From positions 122,560-186,559 of the forward strand of contig NZ_JAAOIV010000010.1 in the NCBI RefSeq assembly GCF_011440275.1: a DNA stretch of 64,000 bases, read 5' to 3'. The stretch's first letter is position 1. Each line of letters starts with the position of its first letter. Positions 18,392-26,958 of the stretch are shown piece after piece. A program made the translations under genes and the position numbers. The notes below the pieces were generated by a model. That model did no database searches. It was given only the letters and a program-made list of their open reading frames with translations, and had not been told where the DNA came from. The stretch comes from Metallococcus carri. GTDB taxonomy: Bacteria > Actinomycetota > Actinomycetes > Actinomycetales > Dermatophilaceae.

Positions 18392-18754
18392 ATGTTGGAA
18401 GGGCTCGAACGGGTGGCTGGACCGACGACTGCGCGCGACATCGAGTCGCTGGCAGGGAACCTTCTGCGGCGTGCACGGAAGGCCCGCGGACTCGATCTGA
18501 GCGAGGTGGCCGCGGCCGCCCAGGTGCCGGTCGAGACCGTCGCGGCGATCGAGGACGGCGAGGTTCAGCCGAGCTTGCCTGAGCTGCTCCTGATCTTGAT
18601 TTCGATCGGCAAGGAACTGCGCATCCGCATCGAAGACTTCGACGACCACGACAAGGTGCTCGATGAGCGGGCGGCTCGGTTCCCGGAACGGCAACGGGCG
18701 ATGGAGGAGCATCGCGACCGGCTGCTCGACAACGTGACGGAGGAGCCGCGATGA
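18392..18754 (+). CDS. XRE-family helix-turn-helix regulator
   Basis: 120 residues from the ATG at 18392, which has AGAGAGG about 8 bases upstream; earlier in-frame ATGs at 18353/18356 fall inside the repeated element. The HTH spans about residues 25-80 (LRRARKARGLDLSEVAAAAQ, then VETVAAIEDGEVQPSLPELL). The C-terminal part is helical and charged. It lies between two copies of a ~50 bp element upstream of hsdR and of the AlbA_2 gene, so it is the natural candidate to bind them, as C proteins do in other R-M loci. Confidence 0.85.
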   Translation: MLEGLERVAGPTTARDIESLAGNLLRRARKARGLDLSEVAAAAQVPVETVAAIEDGEVQPSLPELLLILISIGKELRIRIEDFDDHDKVLDERAARFPERQRAMEEHRDRLLDNVTEEPR

Positions 18755-19200
18755 CCGACGAGGCGATACGGAAGTGTCCGCGTTGCGGCGGACCGGTGAT
18801 CTACCACGGGCGTGGTCGCCGACCTGTGTGGTGCTCGACGAGGTGCCGCAACGAGGCCGCAGTGGTGCGTCGCGGTGCACGTGAAGCCGCGGTCGAGATC
18901 CGCATGATCGACGTACCGAAACAGCCGCGGCGAGGGAGTGGGGGCGAGGGTGCGGGGGCCACCTCGAATGCCGATGCGAAGCCAGCACCGGTGTCGCCGG
19001 GTCAGCGTGGAGACCAGACGAGTGCTGCCGATAGGCGGGCGCTGACGGCTGCAGTTCTGGCCGACCCGGAAGCCGTCGCGACCGTCGTGTCAGCGCTGGC
19101 GAAACGGGAGCAGGTGGGCAAGTTCGGCGGGGGTCGGTGGGCTCCGGTTCGCGCCGGGATCGTGGCCCTCGCGGACCGGATCCGGGCTCGCGAAGAGTAG
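18751..19200 (+). CDS. Zinc-ribbon protein coupled to the XRE regulator
   Basis: 149 residues. The N-terminus is a clear zinc ribbon: KCPRCGGPVIYHGRGRRPVW followed by CSTRC. The middle (about 55-85) is Gly/Ala-rich linker and the C-terminus is helical. Its ATG overlaps the stop of the regulator by 4 bp (ATGA), so the two are made together. No function is recognised; DNA binding or partnership with the regulator is plausible. Confidence 0.7.
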   Translation: MTDEAIRKCPRCGGPVIYHGRGRRPVWCSTRCRNEAAVVRRGAREAAVEIRMIDVPKQPRRGSGGEGAGATSNADAKPAPVSPGQRGDQTSAADRRALTAAVLADPEAVATVVSALAKREQVGKFGGGRWAPVRAGIVALADRIRAREE

Positions 19201-19219
19201 GAAGGGCGGCGCACGATAC

Positions 19220-19269
19220 GCATCAGCGAAATGCGCGCTGACCGAGAATGCAAGAGCTGTGTGGGACTT
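19220..19269 (+). promoter_or_regulatory. Shared ~50-bp element upstream of the AlbA_2 gene
   Basis: Second copy of the element at 18310-18360, here on the plus strand: GCATCAGCGAAATGCGCGCT, then AATGCAAGAGCTGTGTGGGA and CTT. It ends about 80 bp before the ATG at 19350. The matching position and direction relative to two divergent genes argue for regulation rather than transposon ends. Confidence 0.6.
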
Positions 19270-19349
19270 GAGGACCCGTGCCTCGGCGACCGCGTCGACT
19301 TCCGGATGCATCGGCGGTCGCTGTCACCGGTGTGATGAAGAATCGGTCC

Positions 19350-20759
19350 ATGGACGTGGACCTTTCGAAACTACCGACCGGCACGACGGGTTGGCTCGCG
19401 CTCATTGACTACACGCTGCAACTTGGCGATCTGGCGGAAGTCGACTACCTCGAGCTCAAGGGACGCCTCACGTTTGAAAGCTCGTCGGCGCGCAAGCGCG
19501 CAGCCGTTGTCCTTTGCCGCGCAGTGCTTGGCATGGCCAACCGGATGCCGGATGTTGCAGAACGGCACCTCGGCGGCGCCGGCGTTGTGTTTGTAGGGGT
19601 CGACCAGTCTGAGGGTCTCGTGGGCGTCGACGAGATTGATGGCGCGACTCTGCGCGACAGCGTGCAGGCGTACATCGGCGACGACGGGCCGGACTGGGAC
19701 CACCAATTCATCCGCCATTCGGACGGACTGGTGCTGGCGATCATCGTCAGCCCGCCTTGCTGGGGTGATCGGATCCACGCTGTGCGCAAGGACTACTCAG
19801 ATAGCGAGTCCAAGCTTTCCGTGCGTGACGGAGATGTTCTCGTACGCGTGCCCGGCAAGACGCGACCCGCAACGAGTCACGACCTGTCTCAGCTGGAATC
19901 TCGCCGTGCCAAGTCGCCAGATAACGGGGCGAAGCTGGATGTGTCTTACTCCGGCGGATTCGATCGGGTCAGTCGCGCCAGCGTCACCGAACTCATCGAC
20001 GGGATGGTCTGTACTGTCGCCAGCGAGTTGGTCGCGTCGATTCCAGCCCCCTCGCCGCCCGGGGGGTACGCAAGCGGCCTCCAGGGCTTCATGCAGCAAC
20101 GAACTGCCCTCGCTGACAGTCGTTCACCGAATGAGTTCCGGGCTGAGGTTCAAGGCTGGGTCGTCAGTTGTCAGCGCAACCTTCCGGAGGTCGCCCAGGA
20201 TTTCCTCCGCCACGAGTTGAGTCCTGGGACCTTCGTGCTCCAGAACACGTCGGACCGGTACCTCGACAGCGTCCGTGTCCGGGTGAACCTGCCGGCGGGG
20301 CTGACTGTGCTGGCAACTTCGGACGCGGACTACTGCGACCATGGCGGAGCATTCGATCCTTTCACGGTGCTACCTGATCGACCGGCGAGGTTTGGCCAGA
20401 TGCAGCTGTTCAAACCTCCGAACTTTGCCGTGGCTCGAGTGCGACAGGCAGGCTTGGACCCATGGGCAACAGCCATCGACGTTGAGCGAACCGACGAGGG
20501 GTGCGTGGTGGCGTGGTCTGTGGGAGACCTTCCTCCTCGAGGCCGAATGGCGACGGGTGAAGGTTTTGTTGTCTTTGCTGACGAGGACCACCATGCTCAC
20601 AACGAGCACGCCATCGCCCACGACCATCAGCCGATGCCTTCGTCATTTCGTTGCTCGTGGGAGGTGACCGCGCGCGGCGTCGACCACGTGTTTCGTGGCG
20701 AACTTGTCGTCCACTGCAGGCAGGAGGCTGGAGCAATGCTGCAGTGGGCGGCTGGTTAG
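19350..20759 (+). CDS. AlbA_2 / Schlafen-like domain protein
   Basis: 469 residues from ATG 19350 (an ATG at 19335 is also possible; neither has a strong ribosome site). Residues about 20-60 hold the AlbA_2 signature: VDYLELKGRLTFESS followed by a helix with LCRAVLGMANR. Such domains occur in proteins linked to nucleic-acid binding or antiphage defence, sometimes with RNase activity of the Schlafen type. The rest, including a strand-rich region with VRVRVNLPAGLTVLAT near 335, is not recognised. It follows the XRE/zinc-ribbon pair and shares an upstream element with hsdR. Confidence 0.65.
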   Translation: MDVDLSKLPTGTTGWLALIDYTLQLGDLAEVDYLELKGRLTFESSSARKRAAVVLCRAVLGMANRMPDVAERHLGGAGVVFVGVDQSEGLVGVDEIDGATLRDSVQAYIGDDGPDWDHQFIRHSDGLVLAIIVSPPCWGDRIHAVRKDYSDSESKLSVRDGDVLVRVPGKTRPATSHDLSQLESRRAKSPDNGAKLDVSYSGGFDRVSRASVTELIDGMVCTVASELVASIPAPSPPGGYASGLQGFMQQRTALADSRSPNEFRAEVQGWVVSCQRNLPEVAQDFLRHELSPGTFVLQNTSDRYLDSVRVRVNLPAGLTVLATSDADYCDHGGAFDPFTVLPDRPARFGQMQLFKPPNFAVARVRQAGLDPWATAIDVERTDEGCVVAWSVGDLPPRGRMATGEGFVVFADEDHHAHNEHAIAHDHQPMPSSFRCSWEVTARGVDHVFRGELVVHCRQEAGAMLQWAAG

Positions 20760-20763
20760 CGGT

Positions 20764-21024
20764 TCACGCTTTTCGAAGGAGGAATGTGCCTGGTTCGACC
20801 TGTAGGACTACGGCGAGGTCTTCCAGCCGCTCGAACAGCACCCCTCGCCGCCCGTGCTCGAGCTCGATCAACTGGTTCCGACTGAGGCCAGACTCGAGCG
20901 CCAGTGCCTCCTGCGTCAGCCCCCGCTCCAACCGCAGCCGGCGGACGTTGGCACCGACTCGTCGACGTGATTCGGCCCAGCGTTTTTGTTGGTCAGGGTC
21001 CACTTGATCTCGTCGCGTCGGCAC
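20764..21024 (-). CDS. Small XRE-family DNA-binding protein
   Basis: 86 residues with a standard XRE helix-turn-helix at about 25-80: VRRLRLERGLTQEALALESG and RNQLIELEHGRRG, then LEDLAVVLQVEPGTFLL. It is convergent with the AlbA_2 gene (4-bp gap). No partner gene is adjacent on its strand, so its target is unknown; it may be a residual phage or plasmid-type repressor. Confidence 0.85.
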   Translation of the reverse strand: MPTRRDQVDPDQQKRWAESRRRVGANVRRLRLERGLTQEALALESGLSRNQLIELEHGRRGVLFERLEDLAVVLQVEPGTFLLRKA

Positions 21025-21080
21025 GCATCGATGTCACGCGAGTTGGGCACGAAAGTCTGCCCCACTAATAGGGCAGCATC

Positions 21081-21491
21081 ATGCGCATGGAACCGATCGT
21101 TCGCTACGGCATCAAGTCGCGGTTCGACAACGTGTGTGCACTCTGCGGAGCGCCGACGTCGGTCGGGGATCGGATCTACAAGCTGCCCGACAAGCGAGGC
21201 GGGCGGAAGTGGGTATGCGCGGCATGCCGCTGGGAGGACGAGGAGCGCGTTATCGACCTGCCGTTCGTCCTCCGGAAGGTCGACCACCGGATGGGCGTTG
21301 GGCCGTACACACCGAATCTCGCTGAGCTGCAAGTGATTCTCGGTGCTGCTCGCGGTGTCGTGTTGGAGACGGATGATGAGGTCTTCTTGTTCGAGTTGCT
21401 CGATCAGTGTCTTGAAGCGCGACGGCCGCGGATCTTGAGCCGGGCGAAGATGTCGACGCTCCTCGACGTCCTGCGCCGAGCCGCGGAGTAG
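21081..21491 (+). CDS. Zinc-finger hypothetical protein
   Basis: 136 residues (start ATG 21081, or 21087 two codons on). Two CxxC pairs (CALCGAP near 21 and CAACRW near 49) frame a DRIYKLPDKRGGRKWV segment, giving a likely zinc ribbon. The C-terminal half is helical with an acidic patch. It is divergent from the small XRE gene. No function is recognised. Confidence 0.6.
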   Translation: MRMEPIVRYGIKSRFDNVCALCGAPTSVGDRIYKLPDKRGGRKWVCAACRWEDEERVIDLPFVLRKVDHRMGVGPYTPNLAELQVILGAARGVVLETDDEVFLFELLDQCLEARRPRILSRAKMSTLLDVLRRAAE

Positions 21492-21528
21492 AGACCGCAG
21501 AGGGAGCACGGGAGCGGGGTGAAGGTAG

Positions 21529-21562
21529 GGGGACCCCAACCCGCGCAGGGTTGTGGGTCCCC
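21529..21562. terminator. GC-rich hairpin after the zinc-finger gene
   Basis: Arms GGGGACCCCAACCC (21529-21542) and GGGTTGTGGGTCCCC (21548-21562) pair with one bulge across a 5-base loop. It lies 38 bp after the stop at 21491 and could end that transcript, though no T-run follows. It may instead be structure at the edge of the island. Confidence 0.5.
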
Positions 21563-21565
21563 GGG

Positions 21566-22151
21566 AGACCGCGTCGGTCGCGTGGTCGCGTATGGCTTGG
21601 CCGGGGACGGGCTACGGGTATGACTCGCTTGCCCCAGGACCGGGATGTGTTCGGGACGCCGTACGAGGGTCAGTCGTCCGCGCCCGGGTCTGCCTTGGAC
21701 CGCGTGACGCCACCGAACTCGGGCAGGGTGCAGTTCCGGCTCTAACCCGGGACGGCACCGAGGACTGGTCGGCCCACCCGTTTCGATCCGTACGGGCGCA
21801 GACGTTCCTGTTGGGGAGGGGGACGGCGCGGCCGCAGAAGGCAGCGGCGCGGACAGTGCTCGGGCGGGATGCCACGCAGCCGCTGTCGGTGTGGTGTTAG
21901 CCGGCCGGCGATGAACCACCGCCTGTCTCGACTACGGCAGAGCGAGACAGGTGGCGACATGAGGTGACAGGGCGTGCGCCCTGCCGAAGCTCGACACCCT
22001 TGGCGGGTGGAGCGGTGGCGGCTACTCTTGGAGCCACGTCAGCACCTCTGGATTGCTGTCGTCAGGCCCCCGGAGGTTGCAGCCTCGCGGGGGTCTTTCC
22101 TGTCCGCAGCCGGTGCCGTTGTGCCCCACTTATGCCCGCGAGGGGCAAAGC
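21566..22151. other. Gene-poor stretch between island 1 and tRNA-Pro
   Basis: About 590 bp with no convincing gene. Short open frames here lack ribosome sites and have arginine-rich, shadow-like compositions. One further hairpin is seen near 22056-22090 (CCCCCGGAGG against CCTCGCGGGGG, then TCTTT), facing right, which could be a terminator. The stretch may be scar sequence from integration beside the tRNA. Confidence 0.5.
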
Positions 22152-22194
22152 AAAACCGGCCCTGACTGCGTTTCCGCAGGTCAGAGCCGGTTTT
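22152..22194 (-). terminator. Intrinsic terminator of tRNA-Pro
   Basis: A strong stem pairs AAAACCGGCCCTGAC (from 22152) with GTCAGAGCCGGTTTT (to 22194). The A/T runs at both ends make it bidirectional. It starts 6 bases past the encoded CCA of the tRNA on the minus strand, so it ends the tRNA transcript and blocks read-through from the island. Confidence 0.85.
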
Positions 22195-22198
22195 CTAA

Positions 22199-22276
<78 letters not shown>

Positions 22277-22366
22277 TGGCCTGCGCGAACTCTCGCTTGT
22301 GGCATGAGCGCGCGCAGCGAGGAGAAACTCTACCCGGCACCCAGCGGAACTCCCAATCGGGTTCAA

Positions 22367-23296
22367 CTACCGCGCAACGAGCGTCAGCAGCGAGGCCTCG
22401 GGGCGGCAGGCGAAGCGCACCGGCGTGTACTTGTTGTGCCCCAACCCCGCTGACACGTTGAGCCACCCGGCGCCGTCCGGAGCGGCCGCCGACGGCGCGT
22501 TGTCCGCCCCCGGCCACCACCGGGACAGCCCCTTCGCCCGGTCGGTGCCGAGGTCGCAGTTGGTGACCAGCGCGCCATACAGCGGCACCGCGAGCTGCCC
22601 ACCGTGCGTGTGCCCGGCGAGCACGAGATCCGCACCTGCCGCGGTGAGCGCGTCCAAGGCGCGCAGGTATGGCGCGTGCACGACTCCCAGCGTCAGCTCG
22701 GCGTCCGTGGCTGGCTCGGCAAGGGTGTCGAGGTCGTCATACCCGAGATGCGGGTCGTCGAGACCGAGCAGCTGAGTTCGTATGCCCCCCAACGAGATTC
22801 GTGCCCGACGATTGTTGAGGTCGGTCCATCCGCCACCGACCAGACCGGCGCGAAGTTCGCGCCAGGGCAGCTCCGGCACACCCATGTCGGCGCCCTTGCG
22901 ATGCGAGGTCTTGAAGTACTTCGCCGGGTTCTTGAACATCGGCGCCCAGTAGTCGTTCGAGCCGAAGACGAACGCGCCCGGCCGGTCCAGCAAGGGCTCC
23001 ATCGCGTGCAGCACGGCGGGCACGGCGTTGAGGTCCGAGCAGTTGTCGCCGGTGTTGATCACGAAATCCGGTGCGAGACAGGCGAGTTCGCGCACCCACT
23101 GGATGCGGCGCTCTTGGCGGGGGACCAGGTGCAGGTCGCTGAGGTGCAGCACCGTCACCGGGTCGGCACCCGCGGGAAGGACGGGCACGGTCGCGCGGCG
23201 GACGGCATACCAGTTGCGCTCGACGAGGGAGGCCCAACCGAGGCAGGCGGCGCCCGCTCCGACCAGGCCGAGACCTGCCTTGGTGGCGTTGTGCAC
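22367..23296 (-). CDS. Metallophosphoesterase, membrane-anchored
   Basis: 309 residues. A hydrophobic N-terminus (about 8-24) suggests a membrane anchor. The calcineurin-like motifs are in order: HLSDLHL near 51, GDN near 82, GSNDYW (the GNHE equivalent) near 112, VVHAPY, and GHTHGGQ near 227, which together bind two metals. Close relatives are YaeI-like phosphodiesterases. The M. tuberculosis counterpart next to ponA2 is Rv3683. The start is a GTG at 23296 that shares one base with the stop of the YqeY gene. Confidence 0.9.
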   Translation of the reverse strand: MHNATKAGLGLVGAGAACLGWASLVERNWYAVRRATVPVLPAGADPVTVLHLSDLHLVPRQERRIQWVRELACLAPDFVINTGDNCSDLNAVPAVLHAMEPLLDRPGAFVFGSNDYWAPMFKNPAKYFKTSHRKGADMGVPELPWRELRAGLVGGGWTDLNNRRARISLGGIRTQLLGLDDPHLGYDDLDTLAEPATDAELTLGVVHAPYLRALDALTAAGADLVLAGHTHGGQLAVPLYGALVTNCDLGTDRAKGLSRWWPGADNAPSAAAPDGAGWLNVSAGLGHNKYTPVRFACRPEASLLTLVAR

Positions 23297-23748
23297 TAGT
23301 TGGCGAGGGCGCGCTTGACCGCGTCGGCCACCTGACGGCCGTCGGCCCGCCCGGCGATCTTGGGCTGCAGCACCTTCATCACCTGACCCATGCCGGCCGG
23401 GGAGGACGCGCCGGTCTCGGCGATCGCCTCGGCCACCAGCTGCCGCAACTCGTCCTGCGAAAGCTGTTGCGGCAGATAGGTTTCCAGCACCCCGAGCTCG
23501 GCCCGCTCCTTGTCGGCCAGCTCGGCGCGGCCGGCGCCGTCATACGCCTCGGCGGCCTCGCGACGCTTCTTGGCCTCCTTGGTGAGCACTGCGAGCGTTT
23601 CGGCGTCGGTGAGCTCCTTGGCGGCGTCACCGGCGACCTCGGCGTTGGTGACGGCTGCGAGAGCCATCCGCAGCGTGCCGGCGCGCACTTGGTCGCGCCC
23701 CTTGATCGCCGCGGTGAGGTCGGACTGGAGGGTCTGCTTGAGCGTCAT
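23296..23748 (-). CDS. GatB/YqeY domain protein
   Basis: 150 residues covering the whole YqeY family: an all-helical protein starting LKQTLQSDLTAAIKGRDQ and containing AYDGAGRAELADKERAE and LETYLPQQLS. The fold is related to the tail domain of GatB amidotransferases; the role is unsettled, perhaps linked to tRNA. It lies between ponA2 (26 bp upstream) and the phosphoesterase, all on one strand, so the three likely form an operon. Confidence 0.92.
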   Translation of the reverse strand: MTLKQTLQSDLTAAIKGRDQVRAGTLRMALAAVTNAEVAGDAAKELTDAETLAVLTKEAKKRREAAEAYDGAGRAELADKERAELGVLETYLPQQLSQDELRQLVAEAIAETGASSPAGMGQVMKVLQPKIAGRADGRQVADAVKRALAN

Positions 23749-23774
23749 GGCGACATTGTCCCCCGAGGGAGTCC

Positions 23775-26342
23775 TCAGCCCTTCTTGGACTTGCCCGGCG
23801 GCACCGGCTTGGTCGGCGGGCTCGCCGTCGCGGTCGGGGTCGGGGTGGCGGTCGCCGTGGGGGTCGGCTTCGGCGTGGGGGTCGGCTTCGGCGTCGGAGT
23901 CGGGGTCGGCTTTGGTTTGACCGTCGGCTTCGGCTTCGGCGGCGGCGCGGTCCTGGGCGGGGGCGCCTGGGTCACCGTCGGGGCCGGCGCGGGCGGCGGC
24001 ACGTAGGGCGGCCGCCCGGTGCTAGGGAAAACGGTCACCGTCGACCCTTTCGGCGCGCGGCTGCCGACGCTGGGGTTGGAGCCCATGACCAGCCCGCCCC
24101 ACATCGTGGAGTCCTGTGCCGGGCCGACCGTGCCCTTGAAACCGGCGGCCTGCAGCAGCTTCACCGCGGTGTCAGGGCTCTGTCCGACGACATTCGGGAC
24201 CTTGATCTGGTCACCGTTGAGCAGCTTGTCCGACGGCTCGGTGAACTTCACCTTGGGCTTGCCCTTGAGCGCCTCGTCCATCACCGACTTCCAGATCGGC
24301 GCGGCGAGCGTGCCACCGAAGATGTAGCCCTTGTAGAAGGTGCTGCCGAGCTTGACGTCCTTCAGCTTGGCCTGGGAGTTCAGGTGGCCCACCCAGATCG
24401 AGGTGGCCAGCTGCGGGGTGTAGCCCACGAACCAGGTCTGCGTGGCGCCGTCGACGGTGCCGGTCTTGCCCGCCGACGGGCGCCCACCGGCGAGGCCGGA
24501 TTTGGCGGCTGTTGCGAGCGGATCCGGGCCGAGCACCTGCTCGAGCACCTTGGTCGTGGCGTTGGCGACGTCCTTGCTGATCACCTGCTTGCACGCGGTG
24601 CCGGCGATCGGGATCTGCTGGCCGGTGCCGTCGACCATCGACTTCACCGGCCGCGGCGTGCAGGCCTTGCCCTGCGCGGCGAGGGTCGCATAAGCATTGG
24701 CCATCGACAGCGCGGTGACATCGGAGCTGCCGAGCGTGATGTCGGAGGGAGTGCGGCCGACCGAGTCGCCATACCCGTTGACCAGGCCCATCTTCACGGT
24801 CGTGTCGTGCACCTTGCAGGCCCCGACATTGGACACGAGCTGGGCGAAGGCGACGTTGACCGACTCGGCGGTCGCCTTGCCGAGCTCCATCGGCCCGGCG
24901 GGCACGGGGAAGTCGTTGGGGACCTTCCACTTCTCGTTGCGCCCGAGGCCGCACTTGCCGGGGAAGTCCTTGTTGGTGAAGGTGCGGGTCTGCAGCGGCG
25001 TGGAGCCGTCCATCTCCATGTCCATCTTCGGCAGGGTGATCTTGGAGTTCACCCCCATGCCGCTCTCGAGCGCCGCGATCACCGCGAAGGTCTTGGCGGT
25101 CGAGCCGTAGGCGAAGCCCTGGCCACCGCCCTGCGAGATCGGGGTGACGAAGTTGATCGCCGACTTCCCCTTGCCCGCGTTGTTGCTGTAGTCGGTGTTC
25201 TGCGCGGTGGCAAGCACCAGACCCGTGCCCGGCTGGATGATCACGCCCGCGGACTGCACGTCGGCGGAGTTGCCCGCCGGCACCTTGGCGCGGATCTTGG
25301 CGTTCATCATGTCCGCGAGCTTCGGGTCGAAGCTGGTCTGGATGGTCAGGCCACCGCTCTTCAGCGCCGCCTCCCGCAGCTTCGGCGTCTTGCCGAGGCC
25401 CGGCTGCTGCAGCAGCCAGTCGTAGACGTAGTAACAGAAGTAGGGGTACTTCGAGGCGGCGCAGGAACTGCTGACGTAGGTCGGCTTGGTCGCCATCTTG
25501 GTCGACTGGGCGTCAACCATCTGCTGGTAGCTGATCATCTTCTGCTGGTACATCTTCGCCAGCACCACATTGCGCCGCTGGGTCGCCGCCTCGGGGTTGT
25601 TGATCGGGTCGGTGACACCCGGCGCGTTGACCACCCCGGCGAGCGTCGCGGCCTGCGGCAGGGTCAGCTGCGAGGCGTTCACGCCGAAGTAGTGGATCGC
25701 CGCCGCCTGTATGCCGTACTGCTGGTCGCCGTAGTAGACCAAGTTCAGGTAGCCCTCGAGGATCTGGTCCTTGGTGTACTTCTGCTCCATCGTGACGGCG
25801 TACTTCAGCTGCTGCAGCTTGCGCACGTACCCCTGCATGCCCTGTCGGGCGACCGCGTCTGCCGCGCCGGTCTTGTTGCCCTCGGCCAGCGCCTGGTTCT
25901 GCAGCGCGACCTTGACGTACTGCTGGGTGAGGGTCGAGGCGCCCTGCGTGCCACCGCTGAACACATTGGAGGTGATCGCGCGCAGCAGGCCGCGCGGGTC
26001 GACACCACCGTGCTCGTAGAACCGCTCGTCCTCGATGGCGACCTGGGCGTTGCGCATGACCGGCGCGATCTTGGCCAGCGGCACCACGATGCGGTTCTCG
26101 TTGAACGGCGTCCCGATCACCGAGCCGTCCGCGGCCAGGATGCGCGACTGCTGCGCGAGCGGGTTCATCTTGAAGCTGCTCGGCATGTCGTTGAACATCT
26201 TGATGCTGTTGTTGGTCGCCTGGCCGGCCGCGCCGATGGTGGGAATCAGCAGCCCGGCGCTCAGCAGGCCCATAACCATGGAGACCGCCACGAACGCACC
26301 GAGCAGGGTCAGCACGTTGGCGATTCGGGACGCAGCACGCAT
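23775..26342 (-). CDS. ponA2: Bifunctional penicillin-binding protein (PonA2-like)
   Basis: 855 residues. One membrane helix (about 8-34) is followed by a GT51 glycosyltransferase domain with EDERFYEHGGVDPRG near 100. The transpeptidase has GSTAKTF (nucleophilic serine) near 408, a SVN motif near 493 and KTGT near 624. A PASTA domain follows (about 725-790), then a ~65-residue Pro/Thr/Lys tail. It polymerises and cross-links peptidoglycan at the outer face of the membrane. Its place beside whiB4 and the ArsA-like pair matches the M. tuberculosis ponA2 locus. Divergent from whiB with a 218-bp promoter region. Confidence 0.93.
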   Translation of the reverse strand: MRAASRIANVLTLLGAFVAVSMVMGLLSAGLLIPTIGAAGQATNNSIKMFNDMPSSFKMNPLAQQSRILAADGSVIGTPFNENRIVVPLAKIAPVMRNAQVAIEDERFYEHGGVDPRGLLRAITSNVFSGGTQGASTLTQQYVKVALQNQALAEGNKTGAADAVARQGMQGYVRKLQQLKYAVTMEQKYTKDQILEGYLNLVYYGDQQYGIQAAAIHYFGVNASQLTLPQAATLAGVVNAPGVTDPINNPEAATQRRNVVLAKMYQQKMISYQQMVDAQSTKMATKPTYVSSSCAASKYPYFCYYVYDWLLQQPGLGKTPKLREAALKSGGLTIQTSFDPKLADMMNAKIRAKVPAGNSADVQSAGVIIQPGTGLVLATAQNTDYSNNAGKGKSAINFVTPISQGGGQGFAYGSTAKTFAVIAALESGMGVNSKITLPKMDMEMDGSTPLQTRTFTNKDFPGKCGLGRNEKWKVPNDFPVPAGPMELGKATAESVNVAFAQLVSNVGACKVHDTTVKMGLVNGYGDSVGRTPSDITLGSSDVTALSMANAYATLAAQGKACTPRPVKSMVDGTGQQIPIAGTACKQVISKDVANATTKVLEQVLGPDPLATAAKSGLAGGRPSAGKTGTVDGATQTWFVGYTPQLATSIWVGHLNSQAKLKDVKLGSTFYKGYIFGGTLAAPIWKSVMDEALKGKPKVKFTEPSDKLLNGDQIKVPNVVGQSPDTAVKLLQAAGFKGTVGPAQDSTMWGGLVMGSNPSVGSRAPKGSTVTVFPSTGRPPYVPPPAPAPTVTQAPPPRTAPPPKPKPTVKPKPTPTPTPKPTPTPKPTPTATATPTPTATASPPTKPVPPGKSKKG

Positions 26343-26560
26343 GAAAACCAGGGTAACCCGGGTTGCTGGGGCGGCCGGTCACCGCCGAATGCCGCGCCGG
26401 GACGCGGCGTCGGGCCCCTACCGCAGATCGCTGCAAACTTTTTGCTACTCGGGGGTTTATACAACCGTCCAAGTCTTGTAACCTACGTCTCATTCAGTTA
26501 GGCGGGGAGGTGTCGGACCTGCGGGAACGGCGCCAAGCGAGAGCAAGGAAGGTGCGCCCT

Positions 26561-26878
26561 ATGAGCGAGGTGCTGACCACCCAGATCTGGGACGAGCACT
26601 GGGCCGCACGAGCCCACTGCCGGGCCGGGTCGCCCGATGAACTTTTCGCCAAAGGAGCCGCCCAGCAGACGGCCAAGATGGTGTGTCAGCGCTGCCCGGT
26701 CGTGGCCGAGTGCCTCGCCGACGCCCTCGACAACCGGACCGAATACGGCGTCTGGGGTGGGATGACCGAGCGTGAGCGGCGAGCGCTGCTGCGGCGCCGG
26801 CCCGACGTGCAGTCCTGGACCAAGCTGTTCAAGGCCGCGCGCGCCGACGACTTCGGCCGGTTGGACGACGCGGTCTGA
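26561..26878 (+). CDS. whiB4: WhiB-family iron-sulfur regulator (WhiB4-like)
   Basis: 105 residues from ATG 26561, with AAGGAAGG upstream. The four cluster cysteines are C20, C42, C45 and C51 (C-x2-C-x5-C), followed by GVWGGMTERERRALL, the turn and basic helix that contact sigma factor and DNA. ARAHCRAGSPDELFAKGAAQ and the C-terminal VQSW resemble WhiB4 more than WhiB1 or WhiB2, and the neighbours agree. WhiB4 senses oxygen or redox state through its 4Fe-4S cluster. It may regulate the divergent ponA2 gene and others; this is known for mycobacteria only. Confidence 0.92.
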   Translation: MSEVLTTQIWDEHWAARAHCRAGSPDELFAKGAAQQTAKMVCQRCPVVAECLADALDNRTEYGVWGGMTERERRALLRRRPDVQSWTKLFKAARADDFGRLDDAV

Positions 26879-26880
26879 CT

Positions 26881-26958
26881 GGTCGGCTCAGCCGGCCAGT
26901 TCGGCGCCCATCTGGCGCAGGTCGGCTCAGCCGGCCAGTTCGGCGCCCATCTGGCGCA
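26881..26958. repeat. Perfect 39-bp tandem duplication at a gene end
   Basis: Two identical 39-bp units, 26881-26919 and 26920-26958. The second contains the last codons and stop of the ArsA-like ATPase on the minus strand. The first repeats the same 13 codons, stop included, just beyond the real stop. The copies are identical, so the duplication is recent. It does not alter the protein. Confidence 0.95.

Noticed and set aside
18310..19269. Terminal inverted repeats of a small transposon
   Set aside because: No transposase lies between the copies; each copy is oriented toward a divergent gene, which suits a shared regulatory site better.
21551..21900. Short open frames after the zinc-finger gene
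   Set aside because: No ribosome site, no recognised pattern and biased Arg/Gly/Pro composition.
24384..26501. 705-residue open frame opposite ponA2
   Set aside because: Antisense shadow in high-GC DNA, with no domain and no ribosome site.
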